Shown: positions 10,401-20,200 of the stretch, one piece after another
Layout of the letters: each line of letters opens with the position of its first letter
How positions within the stretch are numbered: the stretch's first letter is position 1
From: Elysia marginata
Lineage: Eukaryota > Mollusca > Gastropoda > Plakobranchidae
Assembly: GCA_019649035.1 (NCBI GenBank)
Contig: BMAT01008342.1
Coordinates: 252,358 to 273,076, forward strand
Reading direction: 5' to 3'
Length of the DNA stretch: 20,719 nucleotides
Made by a program: the position numbers and the translations under genes
Notes under the pieces: model-generated
Told to the model about the DNA's origin: nothing
Databases searched by the model: none
What the model saw: the letters and a program-made list of their open reading frames with translations, nothing else

Positions 10401-11396
10401 TACATCTAGTATCTCAGTCGAAGACATAGCTAAATTCAAGGAACTGGTATTCTTGATTATTTTGTGAGAAATAGGTAATAGTCATACTGTTTGTGTTTGT
10501 GATTATTTTAGATGTCCTAGCACAGTGGTTTACGTTTCTAGATCCGGAGTCCGTCCGTTGGGAGTCTTGATTCTTGTCATGGCCAAGTTATGAGTGCTTT
10601 TAGACAGCTATTTTTTCCTTCTGCCCATCTACCTTTTGGCAAATGTATGACCTGCTTAACTTTATCGCTTACCAATATCTCCAGGGTCCGAGTGGAAATG
10701 TCGGTGTCAGTGACACGGTAGAGCTTGAGATGACCCTGAAAAATCCGCTGGTCAAGAAGCCCCTCACAGGCTGTAAGCTGAAAGTTCAAGGCACCGTAAA
10801 GATCGAGGATGGCGAGTTTACAGAGAAACACGCTTGTTACACCAGGGACATTGAGTATGTCTACATTGAGACATAAAAAATAAGGATTATAAAAGGGAAA
10901 ATGCGCGTTCCGCGGGTTAAATAGATCGGTATATAGCTATACAGACAGATGGAAAGCTAGGAAATTTGGATATGGATAGGAGAAGGGGTACTTTAGAAGC
11001 TGGTATTGAGGAGCTTAGGGCCTGCCTTAAAACGCTTATGTTTTCATTTGATTGTGGCTTACTATTTTCAGGGGCCTAATCTATTTCTCTTGCATTTTTA
11101 TCCCATTGAATTATATTTTTTCTCGTCGCTTAATTCTATATTTGAGATTTTAAAACATTTCCAAGCTTAGCACTCAAACTACTGAAAAAAAACCAGTCCA
11201 CCTAAACTCAATCCTGCTTAACATCTCAGTATTTCCCGTTCCCAGAGACCTACAGCCTGGAGAGATAAGGACACTGAAGGTCAAGGTCAAACCTAGTCTC
11301 CTGCCCAGAAACTCCCACGAGCGAGAGATCAACGTCGGTCTGGAGACGCGAGAGTTGCCAGATTTTGTAGGAAATTTGCATATTGATTTGAACTAA
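2412..11396 (+). CDS. Transglutaminase gene 1 (15 exons, 5' end missing)
   Basis: The product is a protein-glutamine gamma-glutamyltransferase: it joins glutamine side chains to lysines or amines using calcium and a Cys-His-Asp triad. Family roles include clotting, cuticle and matrix cross-linking; the role here is unknown. Exons: 2412-2654, 3168-3241, 3610-3814, 4411-4529, 4860-4973, 5563-5737, 6055-6193, 6674-6795, 7170-7326, 7642-7754, 8174-8253, 8862-9072, 9824-9984, 10685-10854, 11246-11396. All phases join and give 744 residues. Counting from the first junction residue: N-terminal beta-sandwich about 18-170, core about 215-490, barrels about 515-635 and 640-744. Triad: Cys301 in YGQCWVF, His360 in WNFHVWNE, Asp389 in VDATPQE; oxyanion Trp266 in GRW. 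All catalytic residues are present, so the enzyme should be active. One intron is GC-AG. The start codon lies in an unseen upstream exon. No signal peptide can be judged. Confidence 0.93.
3168..3241 (+). CDS. Gene 1 exon 3: Transglut_N, short exon
   Basis: 74 nt, phase 1 to phase 0, acceptor ATCGCAG, donor GTCAGT. It encodes [19 protein letters not shown] and ends in TGYM. The gene 2 counterpart at 18987-19060 has the same length and is about 74% identical by hand count. Confidence 0.9.
3610..3814 (+). CDS. Gene 1 exon 4: end of Transglut_N
   Basis: 205 nt, phase 0 to phase 1, acceptor TTTTGCAG, donor GTCAGT. It contains [28 protein letters not shown] and the conserved IILLNPWCE that ends the N-terminal domain in this family. 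Same length as 19691-19895. Confidence 0.93.
3946..3978 (+). repeat. 33-bp repeat, copy 2
   Basis: Second copy of the repeat at 2329-2361, in the intron after gene 1 exon 4, with two mismatches (G/A in both cases). Confidence 0.7.
4411..4529 (+). CDS. Gene 1 exon 5: linker into catalytic core
   Basis: 119 nt, phase 1 to phase 0. After the split Asp codon it reads [20 protein letters not shown] and ends in SKPWFYDQ, matching the family pattern (D-V-Y-M..EYVLN..G..S.PW...QF). The donor is GTCAGG. It pairs with 20223-20341 of gene 2. Confidence 0.92.
4860..4973 (+). CDS. Gene 1 exon 6: start of catalytic core
   Basis: 114 nt, phase 0 at both ends, acceptor TGTCCTCAG, donor GTGAGT. It encodes [17 protein letters not shown], then [13 protein letters not shown], equivalent to the family segment F(E/D)(D/E)GIL..L followed by DPVYV.R. 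The 3' end of this exon plus the intron start is partly duplicated at 5343-5419. Confidence 0.9.
5343..5419 (+). pseudogene. Decayed partial copy of exon 6 end and donor
   Basis: This intronic stretch matches 4946-5021 (the last 28 bases of exon 6 plus the intron start) at roughly 85% with one single-base indel. It shares CTAGAGCGCT and CCTTAGATAGAC. The exon part is not preceded by the rest of exon 6 and the donor GTGAGT has become GTTTGT, so it is unlikely to be spliced. Confidence 0.75.
5563..5737 (+). CDS. Gene 1 exon 7: catalytic cysteine exon
   Basis: 175 nt, phase 0 to phase 1, acceptor CTCCTCAG, donor GTATGT. It encodes [17 protein letters not shown], a TSWMGS motif and [15 protein letters not shown]. 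The nucleophile is Cys301 (codon 5707-5709). Trp266 (codon 5602-5604, in GRW) corresponds to human TG2 Trp241, known to stabilise the oxyanion intermediate. The Trp-Cys distance of 35 is close to 36 in TG2. Confidence 0.96.
6055..6193 (+). CDS. Gene 1 exon 8: core with calcium-site motif
   Basis: 139 nt, phase 1 to phase 2. I chose the AG at 6053-6054 because it alone keeps the frame and gives [20 protein letters not shown], matching the family pattern VLR.LGIP.R.VTN..SAHD. The nearby AG at 6060-6061 breaks the frame. [10 protein letters not shown] is the position of calcium site 3 in TG3. The exon ends in a split Trp codon before GTGAGT. Confidence 0.93.
6674..6795 (+). CDS. Gene 1 exon 9: catalytic His and Asp
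   Basis: 122 nt, phase 2 to phase 1, acceptor ACCCAAG, donor [22 protein letters not shown] holds catalytic His360 (codon 6681-6683) and [10 protein letters not shown] holds Asp389 (codon 6768-6770). The His-Asp distance is 29 residues against 23 in human TG2; the extra residues fall in the loop [13 protein letters not shown]. Confidence 0.95.
7170..7326 (+). CDS. Gene 1 exon 10: core, calcium site 2 region
   Basis: 157 nt, phase 1 to phase 2, acceptor TTCCCCAG. The CAG at 7178-7180 is in frame coding, not the acceptor. It encodes [16 protein letters not shown], then [14 protein letters not shown]; Asn429 in FAEVN is the expected calcium site 2 ligand. The exon must end in AACAG at 7326 to join Arg-Val-Gly-Arg-Lys-Ile of exon 11, which makes the donor GCGAGC (a GC donor). 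Confidence 0.88.
7401..7552 (+). repeat. GTA/AGC trinucleotide microsatellite in intron 10
   Basis: A (GTA)n-type tract with interruptions runs into (AGC)8-9 near 7503-7528 and then AGG/AGC triplets. It fills about half of the 315-nt GC-AG intron 7327-7641. Poly-Val and poly-Leu reading frames here are repeat artefacts. Confidence 0.95.
7642..7754 (+). CDS. Gene 1 exon 11: end of core
   Basis: 113 nt, phase 2 to phase 1, acceptor CTACGCAG, donor GTCGCT. It encodes [13 protein letters not shown], a glycine/tyrosine loop, then [12 protein letters not shown], the family stretch (VG..ISTK...... DIT..YKYPEG). The loop is about 8 residues longer than in human TGMs. Glu487 here and Glu492 in the next exon match the spaced Glu pair of calcium site 2. 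Confidence 0.92.
8174..8253 (+). CDS. Gene 1 exon 12: core to barrel linker
   Basis: 80 nt, phase 1 to phase 0, acceptor TTTGGCCAG, donor GTGAGT. It encodes [20 protein letters not shown] and ends in LFKNKT. The AEREIV..A segment matches the S.EER.A...A helix that follows YPEG in transglutaminases. Confidence 0.9.
8862..9072 (+). CDS. Gene 1 exon 13: first C-terminal beta-barrel
   Basis: 211 nt, phase 0 to phase 1, acceptor CTAAAAG (weak), donor GTGAGT. It encodes [20 protein letters not shown], a [11 protein letters not shown] strand and an INYWGG segment, typical of the first Ig-like Transglut_C barrel. Confidence 0.9.
9824..9984 (+). CDS. Gene 1 exon 14: first barrel, second half
   Basis: 161 nt, phase 1 to phase 0, acceptor CCATTTACAG, donor GTAAGG. 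It encodes [20 protein letters not shown], then ALCRVEGF and [12 protein letters not shown], where the family has A.V......V....D..L..P.I. Confidence 0.9.
10685..10854 (+). CDS. Gene 1 exon 15: second C-terminal beta-barrel
   Basis: 170 nt, phase 0 to phase 2, acceptor ATCTCCAG, donor GTATGT. It encodes the strand pattern [20 protein letters not shown] and LKVQGTV, as in Transglut_C (V.LQNPLP..L.GC.FTVEG). Reading through the donor would stop at a TAA in the intron, giving a protein lacking the last strand; splicing to exon 16 gives the better family match. Confidence 0.9.
11246..11396 (+). CDS. Gene 1 exon 16: C-terminus and stop
   Basis: 151 nt from a phase 2 acceptor (CGTTCCCAG). It encodes [20 protein letters not shown] and ends in [13 protein letters not shown] before TAA at 11394-11396. 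This matches the family end (.P......P....G...L...F.S..L..V.G...V.I). Confidence 0.9.
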
Positions 11397-11943
11397 TTTA
11401 ATAAATGCATGAATTACGGTCTAATACTGTAAGGTTATTATCATGCTTTTGTTTACTTATTAGTTTCTGTTACTCGGTATTTGATTTGAAGATTTTTTTT
11501 GCTTTTTAGGAAATTGTCGTTCAGTTTAATTTTTAGTGGATGAAGATGGTGCGCGAGATTTGCAACAGTTGCATGTGCAGTCGTGTAGGCTGATTAAATG
11601 ATGATTAATTTTGGTTTTTTTTTGTTTTTTTTGGTTCATCAAAAGCTTTACTTTTAAATTCAGATCGCGTATTTACGACAACTTTTCAAAAATCTCTTTG
11701 CATGATGTGATGGCATATCGCTAACCTCTATAGTTACTTTTTAAATCTATGGATTTCTTTAATAAATTTTAATTCATTTTGCTTCTCTTAAATTGCATTA
11801 AAAGCAAATTATGATTTTAAATTCATGTTATCGAGGCAGCATAATACTTCAATTGACAGCTGTATGTGCGTGGGAAACCAATGTGTGTGTTTTAGAGGGT
11901 GGAGGGGGCGTGTATTTTTTTGCTGGAAATTCTTGCAACATTA

Positions 11944-11949
11944 AATAAA
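11944..11949 (+). terminator. Candidate poly(A) signal of gene 1
   Basis: AATAAA about 550 bases after the stop, followed closely by GGACTGGTGTAC, a G/T-rich stretch fit for a downstream element. Other AATAAA sites are at 11400-11405 (too near the stop) and 11761-11766. The choice among them is inference. Confidence 0.4.
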
Positions 11950-13338
11950 GGACTGGTGTACAAAATTCTTTCAAGTTCTATCGTCACCACTGCATTCAAG
12001 CTGTAAGATAATAGATGTCACAATTAGGGAATTCGAAAATTATCGTCTTTGTTTCATCGGCTACCTCGTTGATACGTAGTGTGTATGTGTCTTGAGCACT
12101 ATAATGTTTTGTACTTGTATCTGTAAGATTTTGTGTCCTTTTTGCAAGAGATAGCTTTATGTTCTAGAGATGTTTAATATGAAGGGTTTAAAATGCTTGT
12201 TTGGGTGCCTTAAAACATTAATTTTTGATGATTATTTTTACCTCAAGTGTGTTTAAGATGAGAGCAATGGGATTATAAAAGTATCAAATAATGGGAAAAT
12301 TATTAACTGGGTATCCCATTTCTTTTATTGGTGCTTACACGAAGCGCTCGTTTGTTAACAAAATCTTTTAAGAATAAACTAACTATGAATATTTTATAGA
12401 TTTCTAGTTTTTATTTTATACTCTACGATGGGTGTTTTTGCGAATACGGTGCCATTAAAGTATATCAATTTTTTTAAACTATTGCCTACTTTTTCAATGA
12501 GTTTTTTTTTACAACTTTGACAAAAACTTACGCAATACTGATCCGCAGCTCTGTGATATTATATAGGCGATGAGCCTTTTTATTTCTAGTTCTCCAAGGT
12601 GTTGGTTTCTATCGGATACATTGGTATTAGTTTTCTTGCGTATCCTTTCTATAAAATCAGCCTGATGCAAAAGCAAGATGTTCTAATGATATGAATATCT
12701 CGATTATACTTTAAAATTTGAAGTCATACAAAACGTTTGACTTTTTTCTTAAGGACGTTCATAAAATCTGTCATTATTGTTTGAGAATTTGAAATGGCAC
12801 GAACTACCTATGATGTACAATCATTAAGACGCAGTCCAATCACATTGTTTATGTTTATTGTGACTATACTTATAATAAACTTTTCTGAAAATCGTAGATC
12901 ATGTGTTATGCTTTCTCTAAATTTCCTTGTTGGTTTTCCTTGGTTAACAAAATATACAAATTAAAAATCTCATCATATCTAGGACACATGTTCAACAATA
13001 ATAAACAAATGTATTTCTATTATTTTTTTTTTGCTCCTTTTTATTGAAACCCTTTTCCAGACAATAAGCAATAAATTACTTAGCCAATATATTTGAAACA
13101 AATGCAGTATCTGCAGTGGAACTTCCTCTCTTGGCTTTAGATACTCAGGGTTAATTTGCTTCACTCACTATCTTCTTTAAGTTAACGAAATGCTTTTATG
13201 CTTTGCATTGACTTTCCCACTTGAGTGTCGAAGCATTGGACTTGCAGAGTACTGACTTAAGAATAGTCTTTAACCCTCTAGATTCGAACAGAACCAATGT
13301 CGAAATAAGTCGTAATGTTGAGGGTTTAATGAGGGAGA

Positions 13339-13354
13339 GTCCACAAATGTGGAC
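13339..13354. repeat. Short perfect palindrome
   Basis: GTCCACA and TGTGGAC are separated by AA, giving a 7-bp stem. Bases 13353-13364 at its edge recur inverted at 13859-13870. Function unknown. Confidence 0.5.
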
Positions 13355-15690
13355 CACTTTTCAAATTATGGCAATAAAATGAAATCTTGCTTGACTTCAG
13401 TTGTGGGGTTTTTTTATACTAGCCCCTTAGTCACAGTGGTAGTGTCGTACAAGATTCGAAGTTTAAAGGCGAACTGTGGTATTCAATTTTTGTTACAACT
13501 GGTCTATATTGCAGGAATTGACCACCAAATAAACAACAAAGAAGAATTTATTTTTACTTTGAAGTCCACTGGTGCGTTTTTTTCCAGTCGTACAAAGTGC
13601 ACGCAATGACGACACTATCAGCTATATAGATAGGAACATTGGGGAACCACTGAATGTTGAGTTTTCTCTAGTAATATAACTCTCTGCAAATGCAGACCCA
13701 AATGTCTTTAAAGAAGGACCACTTTTTGGGATACAAAACATGAAGTTGTTTTTATTTCTAAATTATGGGCACAAAAATTCAGCAATTTGATTTTCTATTG
13801 AGATAAAAAATAATACAAATAAAAGACTTATTTAATTGAACGCATATACGGATCAACATTGAAAAGTGGTTTATTGTGGTCGATATTCGTAATAAACATC
13901 TCAAACTTCAAATATGGCAAAATAGTCATTTAGTGATAGTTTTTTATTACCAGGATATAAGTTCTGGAAGAGAGCTAAGCAACTATTTTGGAATAATATA
14001 TTGGACGTGCAAATTCTATACTGAAGATGTTATATGAAAACATATTTGAAATTAATATTCTAGCCTGACGTAAGAGATTTCCGTAAACGACATTTTCTTT
14101 CTTTGCCTGTAAAACAGATTTGATAATACTCATAAACAAGATTGTTTACGTTCAAAAACTTTACATGGTTCATAGTAGTAGCTGGTCTATATTTGTGCAC
14201 TTTCCCCCTTGTATACCGTGTTGTAGACGATAAAAAATCAAGGTTAGGGCCTACATGGCAAAGTTTTTAAATTTTTCTATGCGCTTCATGTCCGAATGGA
14301 TTCAGTAAAGAAGTGAAAACTTCTGACTTTGATTTTATGATTGTGATGAGAGCAGGTAAAAATAGCTGTTATCGCATTCTCTCTCAAAAGGACGATGCTG
14401 CACGATCAGAATTCATTAATTTTTTTTGAAAAGCTGTTAAGCAGTGAAAAAATATTTATCAGTCTATTTTATTGAAACACAAACACTGGCTATCAAAAAT
14501 CAATTGATTCTATATCGTCTACAACAATTTTTTAATCATTGGAAAAATGAAATAAATTAACAAATTAGGTATACACTACTCCACTGCTCGTTTCAAAAAA
14601 ACTGCAAGACTATCTGACTACTTGTAGCAAGCGCACTTCTATTTCTAGAGACATTCTTTGGGGGGAGGCGGGAGTCTAAAGCAAATACATCAGACCTGCA
14701 TTCTGTCCAAATGAGTCGTAAGTCGGAAGGCTTAGTTTGGAGACATAGGCTTTTAAAGTTTAGTGGGTGTTTAGAATTAAAAAATATTTTATGTTAGATA
14801 TTGAAGCTTAAACTTGTTCTAAACAGTTTCCACACCTAATTGATGTTCAAATTTTATTTTTAGGTGTTTAATTTAAGTTGGTATGATTGTTAAAGCCTCA
14901 ATATCTTTATAATATAGTTTGTCTAAATTTTAAATGCTGTTTTCTCCCCTTTCTGAAATTCCACAAGTCCTAACCCTGCCGACTTCCAATGGCTATAACT
15001 TCATACAGAAGCATCATAGAGCTTTTCTGTTTGATGTGTTTGAAAGTAGAGAAAATAAGCTTTTCTGTGATACCAATATCTGACTACCTACAAATTTGGA
15101 CTTAAGCTTCATTTAAACTGGTTGCAAGACTGGCTTCGTGTTTAGTATAGATGTATATTTCAAAAAATATTTCCATATGTGTTCTGAAATCATGAACGTC
15201 GACCTTGTTTACAAACTATGCAGATTCTTCAAAACATGTTTAATTCAACCCCAGAGAAAAATTTTTTGCTGCCATCATAAGCAAAATTCTGTTTTTATGA
15301 TTTTTTTCTTGCTCTGGTCTCATTTTTTTCATTTCATTCCTTTATTTTTCCTTTTTAAGTCGTCATTGCTGAATGCTCCTGCATTTCATGCCAAAGGACA
15401 CAACTTTTTTTTTATTTTCTTTTACCCCGGTAGACCATGCTCAATGCAGGTTATATTTAAGTTTAGGTGTAAGCTACAATCAAACATTAACTGTACATTA
15501 AGTAACGTTGAAAGTCAGCAGAACATTTTCCAGTTTCTCGGAAATGTGCATACTAATATATGTACTCATTAATCTCATAATTGCTAACACTTCGTAAATG
15601 CCGACCTTAAGACAGATATACGTTCTCACTATAATTTTAATTTGTTACCACTTTTAACAGCATTTTTAATCAAACAGAAAAAGGGAGCTG

Positions 15691-15705
15691 ACACTCTCAG
15701 AGTGT
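15691..15705. repeat. Short perfect palindrome in GC-richer patch
   Basis: ACACTCT and AGAGTGT flank a single C. It lies at the start of the GC-richer patch upstream of gene 2. Function unknown. Confidence 0.45.
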
Positions 15706-16057
15706 AGTGTCTATCTAGGAAGTTCATTGAACCGCGTCGTTCGATCGCTTTTCGAACTATTGAATGATGGAAATCGATTTGGGTTTGTTGTGGAAACCAG
15801 GCTTCGGAAAGGCAAGCAGTGCGAATTTCTGATCACTGGTGTAAAACTGTTACACAGCAAGATAGATACAGGTTTTATAAGGTCAAAATTTTTAATACAG
15901 ATCTTCTTAATATGGAACGATTTAGATTTAACATTGGAATTGCTCATCCAGTTCCGTAGGTTTGTCTATATGTTATATGGATATTTGAGTGCAATGGGAT
16001 TGTTAGCAAACTAAGGCAAGCGTGTTTAAGCCCTTGGTGCCGCTCTACTTGCAGATC

Positions 16058-16063
16058 AATAAA
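16058..16063 (+). terminator. Isolated AATAAA upstream of gene 2
   Basis: AATAAA lies 44 bases after the end of the open frame 15727-16014. If that patch is a 3' exon of another transcript this could be its poly(A) signal; nothing else supports that. Confidence 0.2.
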
Positions 16064-16081
16064 GCTATTGAAATTTTATAG

Positions 16082-16111
16082 CCTCCTCCCCCGCCCCCCG
16101 CCCCCCCCTCC
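16082..16111 (-). promoter_or_regulatory. C-run, G-quadruplex-prone on - strand, upstream of gene 2
   Basis: The + strand has C-tracts of 5, 6 and 8 split by single G, in otherwise AT-rich DNA. The - strand thus has G8, G6 and G5 tracts, enough for a G-quadruplex. It lies about 85 bases upstream of the putative leader exon of gene 2, so a promoter role is possible but unproven. Confidence 0.4.
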
Positions 16112-16195
16112 AACTCCATTTTCAATTCTCTTTTCTCTTTTTATGAATACCAAAACTGCTCTTGTGCTTGTTTTGTATTTCCCTTGAATTATCAG

Positions 16196-16266
16196 CTTTA
16201 CTTTTCGGAGTTCGTCTTGAATACTCCTATCGCTTCGTCGCTTTACTGTTCGGCACCAGGGGCAAG
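16196..16266 (+). other. Candidate leader (5') exon of gene 2
   Basis: A 71-nt stretch between a pyrimidine-rich acceptor-like ATTATCAG and a strong donor, CAAG before GTAAGA. It is GC-richer than its flanks. Spliced to 17213 it stays open in frame with the start exon but contains no ATG, so it would be 5' UTR, or a coding exon if more exons lie upstream. Transcript data would decide. Confidence 0.35.
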
Positions 16267-17212
16267 GTAAGACGTCTTCTTTTTGTGCTTTTTTTCAAAA
16301 TGTGCTCAAAATACCTAGATCAAAACTCATACTCAGAGCGTTAAAAAATCAAAAAACTTCAAGAAGATTGTCTTATAAACCCTGTCAAAAAGTTGATGTC
16401 ATAGATTAGAACCGAGGAGATCGAGATCTACATGTAGTTCAGACCTCAGTATAGGTTAGCGGAAAATACCAATCTAGATCGAGATTAAAAGCTTCTGCGC
16501 CTAGATCTATGTTAAGATCTTAATCGAGTCTTATTACTGCATTATTTTGCCATTTTCTTGTTGTTGTTGTTGTTGTTTTCATTTTATGTTGCTTTTATAA
16601 AAATGTGGATATGTGGGAAGATAAATTGATAAAAAGATAGAAAGGTAGTGCTATAACTTGCACATCTGGCTTGCGACAAATATATTTCTTCTTTATAAAG
16701 CACAGTATGCCGTAAGCTACTGCGTAAATGATCGTTTAATAGATCTATTTGTTGATCACCTTTCGAATCGTGTTAAAAATGGATTCTGGATACTAAGATA
16801 ATTGTAGTTTCGGTTAACAAATTTAGGCTTAAACACAGAGGCACCCATGTGAAATTGTCTTCGGCTGACACGATGCGGGCTTCGGGATTTTTCGAAATCC
16901 TCATTTGCTATCTCACCCTTTACATCTGCACAGCGTTCATACACATTTCGTAGCTGATATGTAAGCTTCTTCATTGCTTATGCTGAACACGTTTTTCATG
17001 TTTAAGTTTTATAGACAATGTACTACGTCTGATTGTATTCTGACAAGTCTCAAATCTTTACCAAAGGGTTCTGTTGAGTTTTTCGTGCAGTTTTGCGTCC
17101 TCTAAGTTTTCTAGAGATAATGGAGAATGTATAACACCCTAGTGGTAAATTTTATTTTATTTATATCAAGTTCTTGGTGTTTATTTGGGTTTTAATCTTG
17201 CAAACATTACAG
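16267..17212 (+). other. Putative first intron of gene 2
   Basis: No coding signal. It contains a patch at about 16410-16530 rich in GATC-type words (AGATCT three times, CTAGATC twice) and (TTG)6 at 16558-16575. The minus-strand frame 16756-16974 has no recognisable character. Confidence 0.45.
16558..16575 (+). repeat. (TTG)6 microsatellite
   Basis: Six TTG units in the putative first intron of gene 2. Confidence 0.9.
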
Positions 17213-20200
17213 CTATCTGTAAAATCTCTGACACCCAGCCCAGTTATGTCCATCTATGGTGAGTTACGGAGAGGCCCGGTGAGGGCTGTGTGGAGACCCA
17301 ACCGTAGCTATGGGTTGTCAGCTCCTTCCAACCATAGAACGAGAAGGCAAACGGACACCATCTTAGGAAGACTACGCATGCGTACGGAGAAAATGCGTAA
17401 CAGTCGAAGATACCGTATGTCAAACCGAAGCAGACCACGTCCTCGTCCTGCGTCGCGTGACAGAAGGCAAGGGCTTAGACCTACTCCAGCGGCTGAAAAT
17501 GATGATGATGATGCTGAGGATGTTGGTAATGATAAAGAGAATGAAGAAATAGAAGCTCTCGAGAAAGAACTGGAGAAGGAAGAGGGTAATTTAATTATTT
17601 TTCCTGAAATTAAACACTTTACGTGCGTCTATAAATGTTCGAAATCATTACTTGAAAGTATTGAAACATTGTTTTATATTTTGCTAGTTTGATAAATACC
17701 ATGATCAAAATCATGATTAAATTATTCATGCCTATCATCATTATCACTGTTATTGTTCCCGCTCTTTGTGGAATTTTAGAACAACAGAGACTTTTGTTTC
17801 AAAAATTGGGTGAATATGGCGATTTTAAATGTCTTAAGAGCATTTTGGAAAGCCTATCAAACGTTTTAGTCACTATCAGGTTTAACTTTGTTACAGTATC
17901 ATCTTAATCAACTTTTATCTCCGTTATCATCAGCAGAATTAAAACATGCACCATGCGAGGCCATTGTCTCCTTTTAATAACCGTGCCGTTTGTAGTTTTC
18001 ATGATTTTGACCATCTTTTAGCGCAGTCGTGGTAGAACAAATCTATTTATACGTCTTCACATCTTCTAATGCTGGCCTGTAACTGCTATTTTAGAATTAA
18101 TCCAAACCATTCGTGTAAAATTTCTTTTATTTCTATTACTCACAATGAGCTCTCCCAGACTTACCAAGTAACTCACAGCTATAAATGCCCTTTCTTAACA
18201 TCCTTTAATTAAACAACTGCGAACTTCTTTATCTTTTCTTTTGGGCATTCAGAGAATTCCCGGATTGACGAAGAAACGCTGGCCAAGCTCAGGGAGGAGT
18301 GTCTGCTGGTGGAGGACATAGACCTGCATGTCAAGGAGAACGCCGAGACGCACCACACTGACCTGTTTGAGTGCACGGATCGCGACAATGACCCCCAACT
18401 GGTGGTGCGCAGAGGTCAAGAGTTCAAGCTCACCTTGACCTTCCAGCGACCTTGGAGCAGCAAAGACGATGATATGCACCTTGTGTTTGAGATAGGTACG
18501 TCGTTCCCGTTTTAAAAGGTCTATACTATATTTAGAATCCATTTAATTGTTACTGCTATTGTTGTTATCGATGCTACTTTTATTGTTGCTGCAGCTATCG
18601 AGGTTGTTTTATCGCTTGTTTACTCAGGAAGGATTCTATTTTATTAATCAGGAGTCATGCAGATTCACCGAATTCTTTGGAAAAAATGGGTTCAAATTAT
18701 AATAAGCTATGTCCATTGAATGGGTGAACAGTCTAGGATTTCTGAGACGATTATAGAGAAATAAACAAGTGAAAAGACTGCTATTAACAGAAGCTGTCAC
18801 CTTGCTTTTATCACTCCACTGTCAAGTTTTGAAATGTTTAAAATTCATGTTGTGCGTCCTTTATTCTATCTTCATATTTAATGCATCTGAACTTTTATGG
18901 CTATTGTATACATTTTGATAAATATGATGCCCGATCTTTATTTGCATTGGTATTAATTCGTTTTGGGTTCTTTTTAACGCTAACAGGCAATGAGCCTAAT
19001 GCAAGAAAAGGGACGTATGCCAAAATGAAACTGGAGGAAGGAAAAGACACCAGCTACATGGTAAGAAGGGCAAAGTCAGTTTTGGTTTTTGTATGCTAGA
19101 AAGCGACAAAAGGTCTTTTTTTTCTTTTACACCTTTGTTTTTTATTTCTTTTTCTTTTCTCCTTTAAATAAAGCTAACCTTTTAGAATGAGACCGACAGA
19201 TCTTCTGTAAAAGCCTGACCTAAAATAATTTGCTGGTTTGTAGTTTACACAGTTTCGCTTTTCGTTATCTTGTCATAGTAATTACATTTGAATTTTTAAA
19301 AGAGACCACGGTAAAGCACTGCTTTCCTTCATCTTAATACCTTGTTGGCGGATGCTTCGTTTTCTTTCTTTATTGCTTCAGAAAATTTAGATAACTTTGA
19401 TTGAGATTGTATTTGAATTCCCGTTATGCGTGTGTCATGCGTGTGCGTCCACGCCTAAATTTCTATACATGCAATGGATAAATAAAGTATGTTTCATCTT
19501 ATCATATCTTACCTTAAATTGAAATAATGAGTGGCATCTAGGAGTAGGAGCCAAGGCATGCCTTTCTTCAAACTTAGCTTTATTGAATTGGACAAAGTTA
19601 ACCGCGTTTGGGTACGGTGCTGAACATGTTTTTTTAATCCCATTGAATTACTTTTTATGCTAACGTCTTTGACTTTACCCTATTGTCTAGACTGGTGGGG
19701 AGAAGGAATGGGGCGCCCGCATCCTGTCTCAGTCAGGCAATGCCCTCACTGTCGGCGTGTACCCTCCTCCTGACGTCATCGTTGGGGAGTGGGAGTATTC
19801 TGTGCGAACAGTGAAGGCCAAGGACGGCAAGGACGAGACTTACGAGTGTGAGGGGAACGAGGAGGTCATCATCTTGTTGAACCCTTGGTGTGAAGGTCAG
19901 TCTTATTAGCCTTGTGATGTTAAAACCAGTAAAAAAAATCTACCCCTTGAATTGCAATAAGTTTCAGCTTCATCATTATCGTAACAATCACAACTACCAT
20001 CGCCTTCATTGTGTTTATAAACGTTGCCACCTTCATTATAATGTGTTTTTCCTTCTGACAGTTCAGTTAAATATTTTCAAGTCTTACTCTGGCCTTTTAG
20101 TATATTTATAACTTTTTAAAATCATTCTTTTGACTAAATAATAATTTATAGAGGAAATTTTTTCTGAGCTTTTTTCCTTCAATAATTACATCATTATTTA

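Larger units (their letters stand above)
2655..11245 (+). other. Introns of gene 1 (14 introns)
   Basis: All introns are AT-rich and about 310-750 nt long. Apart from the repeats listed separately I see nothing functional in them. Donors are GT except at 7327 (GC). The longest are 9073-9823 and 9985-10684. Open frames inside them (for example 10086-10304 and 6418-6612) lack recognisable protein character. A G-run of 10 lies at 4596-4605 in an A/G-rich patch. Confidence 0.7.
11397..16195. other. Intergenic region between the two genes
   Basis: About 4.8 kb, AT-rich. The first part is presumably the 3' UTR of gene 1. Beyond the poly(A) candidates, small palindromes and the C-run listed separately, I see no gene. 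The 144-codon frame at 15138-15572 is rich in Phe, Lys and Cys with no family character and looks random. A GC-richer patch at about 15680-15880 includes an open frame at 15727-16014 starting from TTG; I cannot assign it. Confidence 0.6.

Noticed and set aside
15138..15572. 144-codon open frame
   Set aside because: Begins at a non-ATG codon, low-complexity Phe/Lys content, no family motif and no splice context.
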